Shown: positions 1 through 10,750 of the stretch, piece by piece
Numbering within the stretch: position 1 is the stretch's first letter
Layout: each line of letters starts with the position of its first letter
Source: Meconema thalassinum
Lineage: Eukaryota; Arthropoda; Insecta; Orthoptera; Tettigoniidae
DNA length: 64,000 nucleotides
Reading direction: 5' to 3'
Assembly (NCBI GenBank): GCA_946902985.2
Contig: OX336397.1
Span: 151,025,890 to 151,089,889 of the forward strand
Translations under genes and position numbers: made by a program
Notes under the pieces: model-generated
The model's database searches: none
The model's input: only the letters and a program-made list of their open reading frames with translations
Told to the model about the DNA's origin: nothing

Positions 1-384
1 AATACTTTTATTTGTAAGTACATACTGAAAAAACTTCTTACAGCCATTTACCCTTTTGTCCGGCCCATAGGAGGTGTTGATGAGCCCTGAAATATAGTAA
101 ACAATTAGTATACGATTATTGCCTCTTGGGAGGAACCGTCTGAGCATTTTCCTTTGTTTGAAGATTCACATAAGAGGACATAGTTTATTATAAATTACAG
201 AATTTTAGATTATATCCACTTATCTGTATATTGTTCCTCTCTGGAACTAGTATGGGATGGACAGTACAAACGTAATTAAGGAAATGTTATCTTAACTTCA
301 GCTGACCAGTGCTGTACAATTACATTGTTTGTTATTTTTGTAAAAGTACAGACAAAGAAATAAATTATTCCATCTCTTCCCTAG
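1..384. other. AT-rich non-coding stretch
   Basis: No coding signal, repeat boundary or RNA gene is visible. The last ~20 bases form a pyrimidine-rich tract ending in CCCTAG, which would serve as the 3' splice site of the exon-like segment that follows. Confidence 0.5.
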
Positions 385-443
385 GATGTGGAAGAAGATC
401 TTCAGGGACGAGAAAATGTTGGAAGGGGAAATGATTTAAATGA
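385..443 (+). other. Candidate host exon (59 nt)
   Basis: A pyrimidine tract ending in CCCTAG comes directly before the segment, and a strong GTAAGTG donor follows directly after it. Only one of the three frames is open throughout (19 codons plus 2 nt, beginning Asp-Val-Glu-Glu-Asp-Leu); the other two contain stops. The composition is hydrophilic and acidic. This is what an internal exon looks like, but a 59-nt match to splice consensus can arise by chance. No protein family is recognised. Confidence 0.3.
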
Positions 444-1115
444 GTAAGTGTTCAACGTACAATATACGTGATCTTTCGCTTGACATGTGCATGGCTGTAA
501 GTTTTGGATTTGAATAAGTTTGGTTTGCAAAGTGAGATATTTCTCTCATTGTTTTTTTCTCATCCCTGAAGTTGATATTATTATTAACTTTTTTCTTAGC
601 AGCCCACAAATTGTCCATTCTCGTTCAGTGTTCTCACTGTCTGGAAATATTTAGGAAACGTCTGTCAATCTGTTGATGGGAGCTATTTTTGTCTTTTGGA
701 AATATGCTTGGAAGAAATCAACATGTCGGAGAGATAAGAATGTGAATGTGTTTTGTAAGGAACATCCATTACTTCACACTTCCCCACTGTGTCTTCAAAC
801 CATATGTTTCTTCTGTAAACAAAAACAAAAAGCTTTCCCTTGACTGAAAATTACTCATTGATAATCCAATAAAAGATCTAATACAACTAATCATTAACCA
901 TAGGGCGATTTTGGATATTTATGATGTATATACATAATACTACATAATAATGCTACGTTTTTGTTAGACAGATAGAGAAGGACATATTCGGTAGACATGT
1001 CTTGTAGAGAGGTACACAAAGGTAGACAGGTCCTGTATAGCCTAACGCCACCATAACTGGATACATGTATTTCAGTGTAGCCTCTACTTGTCTGCATGTA
1101 ATTTTATTACAATAT
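444..1115. other. Non-coding, no recognisable feature
   Basis: AT-rich sequence with only short chance ORFs. If the preceding exon is real, this is intron. Confidence 0.5.
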
Positions 1116-1405
1116 CCCCCTGGCACTATAACCCAAGCCTACCAAGCGATCGCTTCCCAGCCATTTAGCCTGCAGATATTGGGGTGACGCGTGGCCAGCG
1201 CATGAGATCTCTTCGGCCGTTAATCTTGGTTTTCGTGACCGGGGCGTTGTCAGACAGCTACTTAATTATCCTCACGATGCTGAGTGCACCCCGTTCCAGC
1301 CCTCACTTCAGTTAGAGTTTCTAAAATCCCTGACGGAGCCGGGAGTCGAACCCGGGGCCACCGGGTGAGAGGTAGGTGCGCTATCCTAACACTACGGGGC
1401 CGGCG
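1116..1405 (-). mobile_element. tRNA-derived SINE (family A)
   Basis: Read on the minus strand, the element begins GGCCCCGTAGTGTTAGGATAG and contains GGTTCGACTCC, a canonical RNA polymerase III B box, at about 1350. An unrelated ~210-nt body follows. It is flanked by an imperfect 10-bp target duplication (attacaatat at 1106-1115, attacagtat at 1406-1415). The length and the tRNA-like head support a SINE rather than a functional tRNA gene, which would be ~75 nt with paired acceptor ends. Confidence 0.75.
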
Positions 1406-1415
1406 ATTACAGTAT

Positions 1416-2155
1416 AGCCTAAAGTAAACATCACTCATATTTGTGCTTTAAGTAGAGTATTACAGTATAGCCGGATCCAAGAACCATGGTGAGTAAGATT
1501 TAATGGAAATTTAAAATATATGTAAAACACAATATTAAATTTGAACAATGTGAAAAATTGTATATATTTTAACTGGAATTATATGTCTGTAACATTTGGG
1601 GCCTATGTTATTGCTGTTATTATATGGTTATGTGGTGCGTGAGTTGTATATTATAACATTAATGTTGGCTTTAGTCACGTACTATCTTGTGTCAATGGGT
1701 ACAGAGAGACTTCATTTAATAGTCTCATGAATCTGTGTTGTGGTTTTGATTTGTCACTCACTGATTATCTACGCTCTTGAATTTTACCTGATAAGAGCAT
1801 TTGAGTTTATTACATTAAAAAAATCTTCTCGGCACGCCGGAAGGCGGAGGTAGATTTCACCGGGCAAACTTTGTGATAGGCGAGAATAGGCAGAATGTAC
1901 AGGTTTTCGTAGAAGGATCAGACCTCATTTATTGCTAGAAAGTATTTTATAATTGGAGCTTAATTAACTTTCTATTTCGTCTTTTTATGCATATTTAAAA
2001 AAAAATATTGTCTTAAGGGGACGGTAACCTTCTCGTCATTAGGGGTCCATTTTTATACTTGTGGTCACACTGTCGTTATGCAAGATTTCGACACTGATGT
2101 GCAACTATCTAACGGTCTGTTACTTCTTCACGCAAAATGTTATCTCCCGCAGAGA
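1416..2155. other. Non-coding, no recognisable feature
   Basis: AT-rich with homopolymer A runs. I see no ORF above 60 codons with family features, no inverted termini and no RNA gene. Confidence 0.45.
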
Positions 2156-2556
2156 TTTAGGTTGGTTCCTCAGTTTAGGGGCAGCGACAACGCGGTCATG
2201 GAACCCCGTGTATTTTGGGTGTGTATAGAATCTATCTGATAAACGGTGTTAATTGTGATGGCTGTACATGTCTGTAATTCAGGTAAGGATTGCAGACGGT
2301 CAATTTCAAGTATTAGTTCCTAATTTTGCTACCAAATACTACCGTCAACGACACCTAGCTGTGAACTTGGCTACTAGATGCAACCGCAACCAGCTACTCG
2401 CAACGAACGTTGGATCTTCCCTTCCGAAGAAAAGCATACTGTATTTTTAGCGCTATTAGAAAATCCGACGACTTCAGCCGGCTTTGAACCCACGACCTTG
2501 GGCATAGAAGTTCAGCGTGCTAGCAGTTACGTCACCGAAGCCGCTTCCCACAAAGT
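2156..2556 (-). mobile_element. Long tRNA-derived SINE (family B), minus copy
   Basis: The reverse complement matches the plus-strand element at 22238-22755 over both the tRNA-like head (here ~2412-2550, with a B-box-like GGGTTCAAAGCC) and the long 3' body (here ~2156-2390). The two copies have visibly diverged, with several indels. The short ORFs in this interval are shadows of the repeat. Confidence 0.7.
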
Positions 2557-3238
2557 TCGATGGAAAACTGAATGTGATCGCGTGCAATGGCGTTGTCATG
2601 GCAACGTCTGATGGCTCATCCCTCATCAATTTACTGGTGCTATCATGGTAACCTCTGATGGCTCTTGGCATTTTCTTCTAATTCCGAAATCATTTTGCTC
2701 ACCCCTTGGCGTAATGGTGGGTCATATCAAAAATTCTTTCAGACAAACGGTTTAGGTAATCATTATGGGAATATTGTCCATATTGTACGGTTTTGATATT
2801 GTGCCTATTAACAGAGAGATCGTTAATATTTCCCGAAAAAAACCACTTTTTCCCACACCTTTAGTCAATGGTTGGTGCTATCAAAAAACTTATCAAACAT
2901 AATTTTTTTGGCCTTATCCGACACATAGTATGAACGTTGAAAGGATTCGATATTTCACATATTAAGAGAGTTATAGCCATATTTCACTTTTTCGAAAAAA
3001 GACCCCCCCACCTTCGGCCGATTGTGCCCGTTAACGAACTCCACTGAGATTTTATAGGAATATATATTATGTAAGAAATTCATAGTGATTGGTGCAAAAT
3101 TGCGGTAGTTATCGTGTCCACAGGAAAGTGATATATATGTAATTATTTATTAACGTTTGAACTGACGGTGGTATTGAGGTTTAGGGGACGTGAAACGCGA
3201 AGATATGTCGAAATTTTCCGGAAGTCGAAACATGGTTC
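2557..3238. repeat. Degenerate repeat DNA flanking the gypsy element
   Basis: No gene. At ~2700-3010 two stretches of ~150 bp resemble each other (similar wording around cttatcaaaca and ctttcagacaaa, each ending in a TTAACAGAG- or TTAAGAGAG-like block). This suggests an old tandem duplication. A run of seven C at ~3003-3010 and tcgtgtccacaggaaagtg follow. Confidence 0.35.
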
Positions 3239-5222
3239 AGCACTAGAAATTATGAGTAGCCATGAGAAAGGAATCATTTTTACGCACAAGAAGGTTTGAT
3301 AATGTGCAAGGAAGACATTTAGAAAATTTTAGCCTGAAGAAAGATTGTTATTTAGAGAAGAAATGGAAATTTTATGTCTGAATTATTTTAACCAAGAGAG
3401 TATGATTGGAATAGCGATCAGGAAAGTGCACAGTTTTGAGAAGTTACGGGAGAGAAACCAGTTTTGGTTAGCGAGACGACACGACAAGGATACTTGAAGG
3501 TCGGACACGCGCCAAAAGACCCAAGGATGGGATAGCTCAAAAACATCAGATTTGATAACATGGAAGTAGCCAATCAGATTAAAGGAAGATTACGAGGGAT
3601 TATATAATTATTAAAATTATTTTAATATTATAACGGATTGGAGTGTATCAAAAATATAAGGAGGGAAGAGGAAATTTAATTGGCAAGACATAAATTAAAT
3701 TAGGTGACTACGAGAGAAGATATGAGCAAATAAGTGAGTTTATGAACTAGTGAGATGCTAGTGCGGTAAATTTGAGAGGAAAAATGAACTTAGGAGGCTA
3801 GCAGCAGAGAAGGAACGAGGTTCTTATCATTCGAGTATTCCAAGAGCCAACACGTATTGAAAATCGCTCTACAATTAGTATGCAATGGCAACCAAGAAAA
3901 GCGTAAGACTACAGAAAGAAATACCTTGCTAATAAGCAACTACAAGAGATTATATGAATAAATATTGGAAATAAGAAGAAATTTAGAAATGATTTATGGA
4001 ATAAATCTGCAGAAAATTATAAGCTCGAATTAGAGAAGTCATACTTTGAGATACTCTACAAATATTCACTTTCCTATACGTGAAACTTTAGCCCGACATA
4101 CGAGAACGCAGAAGAAAGTATTTTCACTACACTGCAATATTTTAGAAAAACATCTACAAGACACTTAATAAGATGTTTTCAAGATCAGGTCGGAGGGGAG
4201 AAACTGTAGCTAACGACTTTAGTGAACTGTGAACGATGTTCTAATTTCACTATGGAGGGAGGTTAAATCTACACTAACTAAGCGAAGTTCAGCGATGATC
4301 ATAGCAATACAACAATGGAACTTCACTGCAGTACAAACAGCAGTAAGCTTGGAAACCAGAAGCAAACTATTACAACGAGAAGAAATTCACATGTGGAGGT
4401 GATTTCTCATCGTAAGCATGTCACTATCTACGAACTAACATCAGTAACTTCTAGAGAGCGGCCGAATGAAGAAGTGTCATAAAAGAAGCGAATGCTGAAT
4501 ACAGATCGTAGATCGCGAAGAGAGAAAATGGAGGCGCGAGCGAGGTCATTGGCAGGCAGCGAGGAGGAAGGCTGGTGCATATCAGCTGGAAACCGGTCGA
4601 GCAGTCTCACCTGCAAGCAGAACAGCAGGAACTCGGAGAATTCAGGCACGCGTTCATTGGCATGTGGGCGTACTCCCAGCGCACGTGGCTGAATTCCTCA
4701 TTTGTTAAGGTCCACAGATTCTGTATCAAGCGTTCCAGACAAAAGGTAGACCAGTGATTTTTAACAACTATGTAGCTAGTATTGTTTATGCGTTATTCCA
4801 GTGTTTGACCAACTTCTGACTATTTTATTTCTAGTTCATGTTATTGTTGTTGCTACAAAATTTTGAAATTTTCTTTGATTCAACGAATATTGTTAGTGAC
4901 GTATTTTTCTAACATGTATTGTTAATATTTTCACATTAACTATTTTTCACTCGTGCAAGCTAACTTCTTTTGAACTTTTCATTTATTTAATTTACACCGG
5001 AGAGTGAAGTAATTTCGTTAATGTATTGTAACAAGTTGTAATAAGTTGTTACAAGCGAAGCATTGTCATGAATACAATTAGAGAAACAGAAGGGATATTG
5101 TTATCCGGAATAAAGCAAGTTCGTTAGATGAACGAGATATAATGTAAACAGAAACGTTAACTGTTGTCAGGAGTGTTCGACAATTGCGTTTGAGACACTC
5201 AAGTATAGGCAAAGCGAATATT
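3239..5222 (+). repeat. 5' LTR of gypsy-type element, 3' end deleted
   Basis: Collinear with 6261-10750 once the nested insertions are removed. Compared with the downstream copy it lacks ~76 bp after ~3271 and starts AGCACT where the downstream copy has TGCACT. It preserves the empty sites of both insertions in the other LTR: the TA target near 3626 and the tcgaattagaga site near 4033. Its right end at ~5222 is a deletion junction into integrase. Confidence 0.75.
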
Positions 5223-5227
5223 ACAAA

Positions 5228-6166
5228 TTTTACTGGATAAATATGAGGGAATCCATAGCAATAGTAGTGCGATCCTGTGAACGGTGTCAAAATAATATGT
5301 ATAATTCTGATCTCTTATTTGAGAAACCGAAAGCAATCATTCCAACGAAACCATTGGAATTGTTCAGCCAAGTTATTTATGATCCAGCTCCCGAGAGTCT
5401 TAGAGGCAACCAATATGTACTCGTCACCATGGATGTATTTTTGAAGATTGTAATGTTAAACCCGATGCAGAAAGCCACGACAAAGACGGTTGTACATCAT
5501 CTAGAAAGAAACGTGATACCAAAATTAGGAAAACCACAAAAATTAATCACGGATCATGAAACTCAGTATACGTCTGCAGAATTTGAAGAAACAATGAACA
5601 GACTAAATATTAGTCATATCTACAGTTCTGTACGCAGTCCACAGACGAATCCGATTGAACGAACGATGCTGGAATTTTCCAAATACATACGCCAGTACAG
5701 TTCGGAAAACCATGCTAATTGGGTGAAGATAGTCCCATTGATTGAATACTGTATCAATAGTACTCGCCATGAATGTACAAATGAGATCCTTAGTGTGTTG
5801 CACTTCGAGGAAAAACCGATCAGACCTTGGAATGGAATCATCGATATTCAAGAGGATACCGAACCATCAATGGCACGAAGAATAGAGAGAGCGAGAGAGC
5901 ACTTGAATAAACAGGCTGAGAAGAGGTTGAAGAGAACGCGAGGGAAACGGTTCAGTCACCCATTAAGAGAAGGGGATCTTGTACTCATAAGGATTCCAGT
6001 TAAGGTGGATGTTTTGAGAAAGGTGTGTATAAAATTATCAAATCTGTTCCGTGGACCTTTCAAAGTTTATGGTAACTGCTACGCAATTGCTAGACTAAAT
6101 GACAATCGGATAATTGGAAAGTATAATCATTCCAAACTTAAAAGATTCTACCCCAAGATCCAATAA
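5228..6166 (+). pseudogene. Gypsy integrase fragment
   Basis: The 307-codon ORF from 5243 is open to its stop and reads open a few codons upstream to the LTR junction. It holds the end of the HHCC zinc finger (a Tyr-Trp pair just upstream, then SCERCQ), the catalytic core with ITDHETQYT (D at residue 104) and SPQTNPIERTM (E at 139, spacing normal for D,D35E), and a C-terminal GDLVLIR...LFRGPFKV block typical of gypsy integrases. The first catalytic Asp seems lost: the block that normally reads D-x-Y-G-P-x-P is VIYDPAP, with V at about residue 45. With the N-terminus and all upstream pol removed, this is a non-functional remnant although the frame remains open. Confidence 0.8.
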
Positions 6167-6249
6167 GGAGTATAATTTCGACTACATGATTATTATGGAA
6201 AAAAGAATGTATTAACAAAAAGTACATACTCAACTTTCTATTTAAGGCC
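6167..6249 (+). other. Element interior between integrase and polypurine tract
   Basis: Short untranslated stretch after the integrase stop. No env-like ORF is present. Confidence 0.5.
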
Positions 6250-6260
6250 GAAAGGGGAAA
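6250..6260 (+). promoter_or_regulatory. Polypurine tract (plus-strand primer)
   Basis: The purine run gaaaggggaaa lies immediately before TGCACTC, the first bases of the downstream LTR. This is the expected position and composition for plus-strand priming in LTR retroelements, and it fixes the LTR start at 6261. Confidence 0.7.
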
Positions 6261-6713
6261 TGCACTCAAAATTATGAGTAGCCATGAGAAAGGAACCGAC
6301 AGAGATTCGAACAGAGAGGCTGAGAAAAAAATGTGTATAAAATATTTCGTGATCTGAGTTATTTTTACGCACAGGAAGGTTTGGTAATGTGCAAGGAAGA
6401 GATTTAGAAAATTTTAGCCTGATTAAAGATTGTTATTTAGAGAAGAAATGGAAATTCTATGTTCTGAATTTTTTTAACCAATGGAGTATGATTGGAATAG
6501 CGATCAGGAAAGTGCACAGTTTTGAGAAGTTACGGGAGAGAAACCAGTTTTGGTTAGCGAGACGACACGACAAGGATACTTGAAGGTCGGACACGCGCCA
6601 AGAGACCCAAGGAGGGGATAGCTCAAAAACATCAGATTTGATAACATGGAAGTAGCCAATCAGATTGAAGGAAGATTACGAGGTATTATATAGTTATTAA
6701 AATTATTTTAATA

Positions 6714-8796
6714 TACTGCTCAAAAAAATTAAAGCACCACTTTTTTCAATGGCCACCAAATTTGGAAAGTTGACTGCACAAGGTCGAAATTTCAGTATGA
6801 CGTTTGCCCCGACGCCTACCAAGCACATGCTTCAGCACAACACCCCAACTTGTGTAGTTTCGGGATAGCGCCCCCAAAACCAGCCCAGTTTTGAAAACCG
6901 TAAATTGAAGTTTGTGAAAAACGCTGTAGGTCTTGTCGCAGGTTGCCAAAGCAGTCGAAAATGAATGAGTCTTGCTCTTAAGGTTCCATAAACACGTTGA
7001 AATCGTTACATTTGACGTTTCGGCATTTTCAACCCCCTTCATCATCCCCTAAACATGGACTACCATTGGGGGCGCCTGAGAAGGTACCGGATGTGTTTAA
7101 CCACCTGAAAACCTGCACACCGTCCTCAGTTGCTGATTGCAGTAAGTTCTTAAGGCCTCCGGCAATGTTCACCCCTCCTAACACCCTCAACTGGCAAGGC
7201 ACCAAACCACCCCGTCTTGATTCACCCCTAAGGAAGGTTTAAATCGAGATTTTTATCAGTGCTGCTAATGGGGGGGTCTTCCCCTAACGTTTCAAAAGAG
7301 GACCTGCACCAGTATCGCCACCCCTTCCCCTGCAACCCCCGTTTGTATGATTTTTCGAATCAGGCCCTTTTTAAGGGCTGAAATGAGGTCTTAATCGCTG
7401 AAAGGGCTGTAAAGGTCCTTAGAAGTAGTGGTGAGACGAAATCAACCCCTTCCGATGTTTGATTGACATTCCATCCCCCAAAGTTGACATTTTTGCACCC
7501 TCAACCCTCCCTGTCTGGACGCGTAACGCGTCATGGCAGAGTTTTCAGAGTTGGATCAAAATGAAGCTTATGGCCTGAAATGGAGCCCAAAACAGCAGGT
7601 TGGATGGAAATTCATCGGTAGGGTGGGAAACGGGACCAAAAAGTTTTCAAAGAAGTTAACAGCCTCTAGTAAGTACACCAATGCATAGGCAACCCACATC
7701 ACGTCATTTTTCTCCCATTGCCAAACTTTGTAACCTATTGCCGATCATAGGCAACCCACACGCACGGATGTGATGTGGGTTGCCTGTGCATGGGCGTACT
7801 TACTGTAGGCTGTACACTTTTTTGAAAAATTTTGGTCCCGCTTCCCAACCTACCGATGAATTTCTATCCAGCCTGCTGTTTTGGGCTCCATTGCAGGCCA
7901 TAAGCTTCATTTTCATCCAACTCTGAAAACTCTGCCATGACGCATTACGCGTCCAGACAGGGAGGGTTGGGGGTGCAAAAATTTCGAATTTGGGGGACGG
8001 AATGTCAATCATCGATCGGAAGGGGTTGATTTCGTGTCACCACTACTTCTAAGGACCTTTACAGCCCTTTCAGCGATTAAGACGTCGTTTCAGCCCTTAA
8101 AAAGGGCCTGATTCGAAAAATCATACCAACGGGGGCTGCAGGGGAAGGGGTGGTGACAAAGGCACTGTTCCTTTTTTGAACTTCACTGCAGTAGAAACAG
8201 CAGTAAGCTTGAAGACCAGAAGCAAACTACTACAACGAGAAGAAATTCACTGATAAAGATCTCGATTAAAACCTTCCTTAGGGGTGAATCGAGAAGGGGT
8301 GGTTTGGTCCCATGCCAGTTGAGGGTGTTAGGGGGTGTGGACATTGCCGGAAGCCTTAAGAACTTACTGCAATCAGCAACTGAGGACGGTGTACAGGTTT
8401 TCAGGTGGTTAAACACACCCGGTACCTTCTCAGACGCCCCCAATGGTAGTCCATGTTTAGGGGATGATGAAGGGGGTTGAAAATGCCCAAACGTCAAATG
8501 TAACGATTTCAACGTGTTTGTGGAACCTTTAAGAGCAAGACTCATTCATTTTCGACTGCTTTGGCAACCTGCGACAAGTCCTGCAGCGTTTTTCGCAAAC
8601 TTCAATTTGCGGTTTTCGAAAATGGGCTGGTTTTCGGGGTGCTACCCCGAAACTACTCAAGTTGGGGAGTTGTGCTGAAGCATATGCTTGGTAGGCGTCA
8701 GGACAAACGTCATACTGAGATTTCGAGCTTGTAGGTCAACTTTTCAAAATTTGGTGGCCTTTGAAAAAAGTGGTGCTTTAATTTTTTTGAGCAGTA
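6714..8796. mobile_element. Tc1/mariner-type foldback element, non-autonomous
   Basis: Almost the whole 2,083 bp is an inverted repeat. The termini are TACTGCTCAAAAAAATT and its complement, the arms are ~1 kb each (about 6714-7720 and 7785-8796), and the centre is a short loop near 7720-7760. The flanking TA dinucleotides (6712-6713, 8797-8798) and the single TA of the empty site in the 5' LTR near 3626 prove TA-targeted insertion. The termini resemble Tc1-like elements. There is no transposase; the ORFs in the arms are repeat shadows. Confidence 0.85.
8178..8250 (+). repeat. 73-bp copy of LTR sequence inside the foldback arm
   Basis: Identical, by eye, to 9845-9917 of the surrounding 3' LTR. 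It differs at several positions from the 5' LTR counterpart near 4318. It replaces ~30 bp of the arm relative to the opposite arm near 7262-7300. This looks like a templated insertion or ectopic conversion that occurred after the foldback element landed in this LTR. Confidence 0.75.
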
Positions 8797-9208
8797 TATT
8801 ATAACGGATTAGAGTATATCAAAAATACAAGGAGGGAAGAGGAAATTTAATTGGCAAGACAAATTAAATTAGGTGACTACGAGAGAAGATATGAGCAAAT
8901 AAGTGAGTTTATGAACTAGTGAGAGGCTGGTGCGGTACATTTGAGAAGAAAAATGAACTTAGGAGGCTAGCAGCAGAGAAGGAACGAGGTTCTTATCATT
9001 CGAGTATTCCAAGAGGCAACACGTATTGAAAATAGCTCTACAATTAGTATGCAATGGCAACCAAGAAAAGGATAAGACTACATAAAGAAGAAATACATTG
9101 TTAATAAGAAACTACAAGAGATTATATGAATAAATATTGGAAATAATAAGAAATTTAGAAATGATTTATGGAATATATCTGCAGAAAATTATAAGGTCGA
9201 ATTAGAGA

Positions 9209-9551
9209 GATGGTATATTGACTTTCACGGCCGGTGAATTAAAACTCAGAAATTCTTCAAGGTTAGTGCCGTGTCTTGTGTGGGGTTTCGCCTAGAACAC
9301 CAAGCTGGCTCATCGACGGGTTCTTGGTGTCCCCGCCCAGACCCTCACAAGAGGAACGAACTGAGCGCTACCTCCCTTTGCATAGAGTGCAACTGCACTA
9401 CTTTACTGCGGGAACTAATAGTTCAAGCAGCCTCAACATCCTTATGGAGGCTTCCAAAAAGATGGTATATTGGCTTTCACAGCCGGTGAATTAAATTAAA
9501 TTAAATTAACCCCACACAAGACACGGCACAAACCTAGAAGAATTGCTGAGT
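9209..9551. mobile_element. 343-bp nested insertion with inverted and direct subrepeats
   Basis: Flanked by a perfect 12-bp duplication tcgaattagaga (9197-9208, 9552-9563), present once in the 5' LTR. Inside, gatggtatattg(a/g)ctttcac occurs twice (9209 and ~9462). Sequences near 9241-9283 and 9510-9551 are inverted copies around the core gtgccgtgtcttgtgtggg. A short aattaaattaaatt tract lies near the 3' side. I do not recognise the family. The two overlapping ~72-aa ORFs are not convincing genes. Confidence 0.65.
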
Positions 9552-10750
9552 TCGAATTAGAGAAGTCATACTTTGAGATACTCTATATATATTCACTTTC
9601 CTCTAAGTGAAACATCAGCCCGACATATGAGAACGCAGAAGAAAGTATTTTCACTACACTGCAATATTTTAGAAAAACATCTACAAGACACTTAATAAGA
9701 TGTTTTCAAGGTCAGGTCGGAGGGGAGAAACTATAGCTAACGACTTTAGTGAACTGAGGATGATGTTCTAATTTCACTATGGAGGGAGGTTAAATCTACA
9801 CTAACTAAGCGAAGTCCAGCGATGATCAAAGCGATACAATAATGGAACTTCACTGCAGTAGAAACAGCAGTAAGCTTGAAGACCAGAAGCAAACTACTAC
9901 AACGAGAAGAAATTCACATGTGAAGGTGATTTCTCATCGTAAGCATATCACTATCTACAAACTAACATCAGGAACTTCTAGAGAGCGGCCGAATGAAGAA
10001 GTGTCATAAAAGAAGTGAATGCAGAATCCAGATCGTAGATCGCGAAGAGAGGAAATGGAGGCGCGAGCGTGGGTCATTGGCAGGCAGCGAGGAGGAAGAC
10101 TGGTGCATATCAGCTGGAAACTGGTCGATCAGTCTCACCTGCAAGCAGAGCAGCAGGAACTCGGAGAATTCAGGCACGCGTTCATTGGCATGTGGGCGTA
10201 CTCCCAGCGCACGTGACTGAATTCCTCATCATTTAAGGTCCACAGATTCTGTATCAAGCGTTCCAGACACAAGGTAGACCAGTGATTTTAACAGCTATGT
10301 AGCTAGTATTTGTTTATGGGTTATTCCAGTGTTTGACCAACATCTGACTATTTTATTTCTAGTTCATGTTATTGTTGTTGCTACAAAATTTTGAAATTTT
10401 ACTTTGAGTCAACGAATATCGTTAGTGACGTATTTTTCTAACATGTATTGTTAATATTTTCACATTAACTATTTTTCACTCGTGTAAGCCAACTTCTTTA
10501 GAACTTTTCATTTACTTAATTTACACCGGGGAGTGAAGTAATTTCGTGAATGTGTTGTAACAAGTTGTAATAATTTGTAACAAGCGAGGCTTTGTCAGAA
10601 TGAAATTAGAGAAACAGAAGGGATATTGTTATCCGGAATAAAGCAAGTTCGTTAGATGAACGAAATATAATGTAAACAGAAACGTTAACTATTGTCAGGA
10701 GTGTTCGAAAATTGCGTTTGAGACACTCAAGTATAGGCAAAGCGAATATT

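Larger units (their letters stand above)
3239..10750 (+). mobile_element. Internally deleted gypsy-type LTR retrotransposon
   Basis: Long direct repeats (3239-5222 and 6261-10750, the second enlarged by two nested insertions) surround a ~1-kb interior that contains only integrase. A polypurine tract precedes the downstream repeat, whose first bases are TGCACTC. No gag, protease, RT or RNase H is present: the integrase frame starts within a few bases of the end of the upstream repeat, so a deletion has fused LTR to integrase. The true LTR therefore probably extends beyond 10750 in the downstream copy, perhaps to 16424, where a terminal-looking AATTTCGGGTACA occurs. That outer limit is inference. 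Confidence 0.75.
6261..10750 (+). repeat. 3' LTR of gypsy-type element (with two nested insertions)
   Basis: Begins TGCACTC after the polypurine tract and matches 3239-5222 up to agcgaatatt at 10750. Net of the foldback element (6714-8796) and the 343-bp insertion (9209-9551), the shared part is ~2.05 kb. Where homology to the 5' copy stops is set by the 5' copy's deletion, so the LTR may continue downstream. Short ORFs inside are not conserved in the 5' copy. Confidence 0.75.

Noticed and set aside
7800..8545. 70- and 120-aa minus-strand ORFs in the foldback arm
   Set aside because: The same sequence occurs inverted in the other arm with broken frames. No motifs are visible.
9271..9494. Two overlapping 72-aa ORFs
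   Set aside because: They lie inside a short non-coding insertion with direct and inverted subrepeats, and there is no similarity between frames and any known family.
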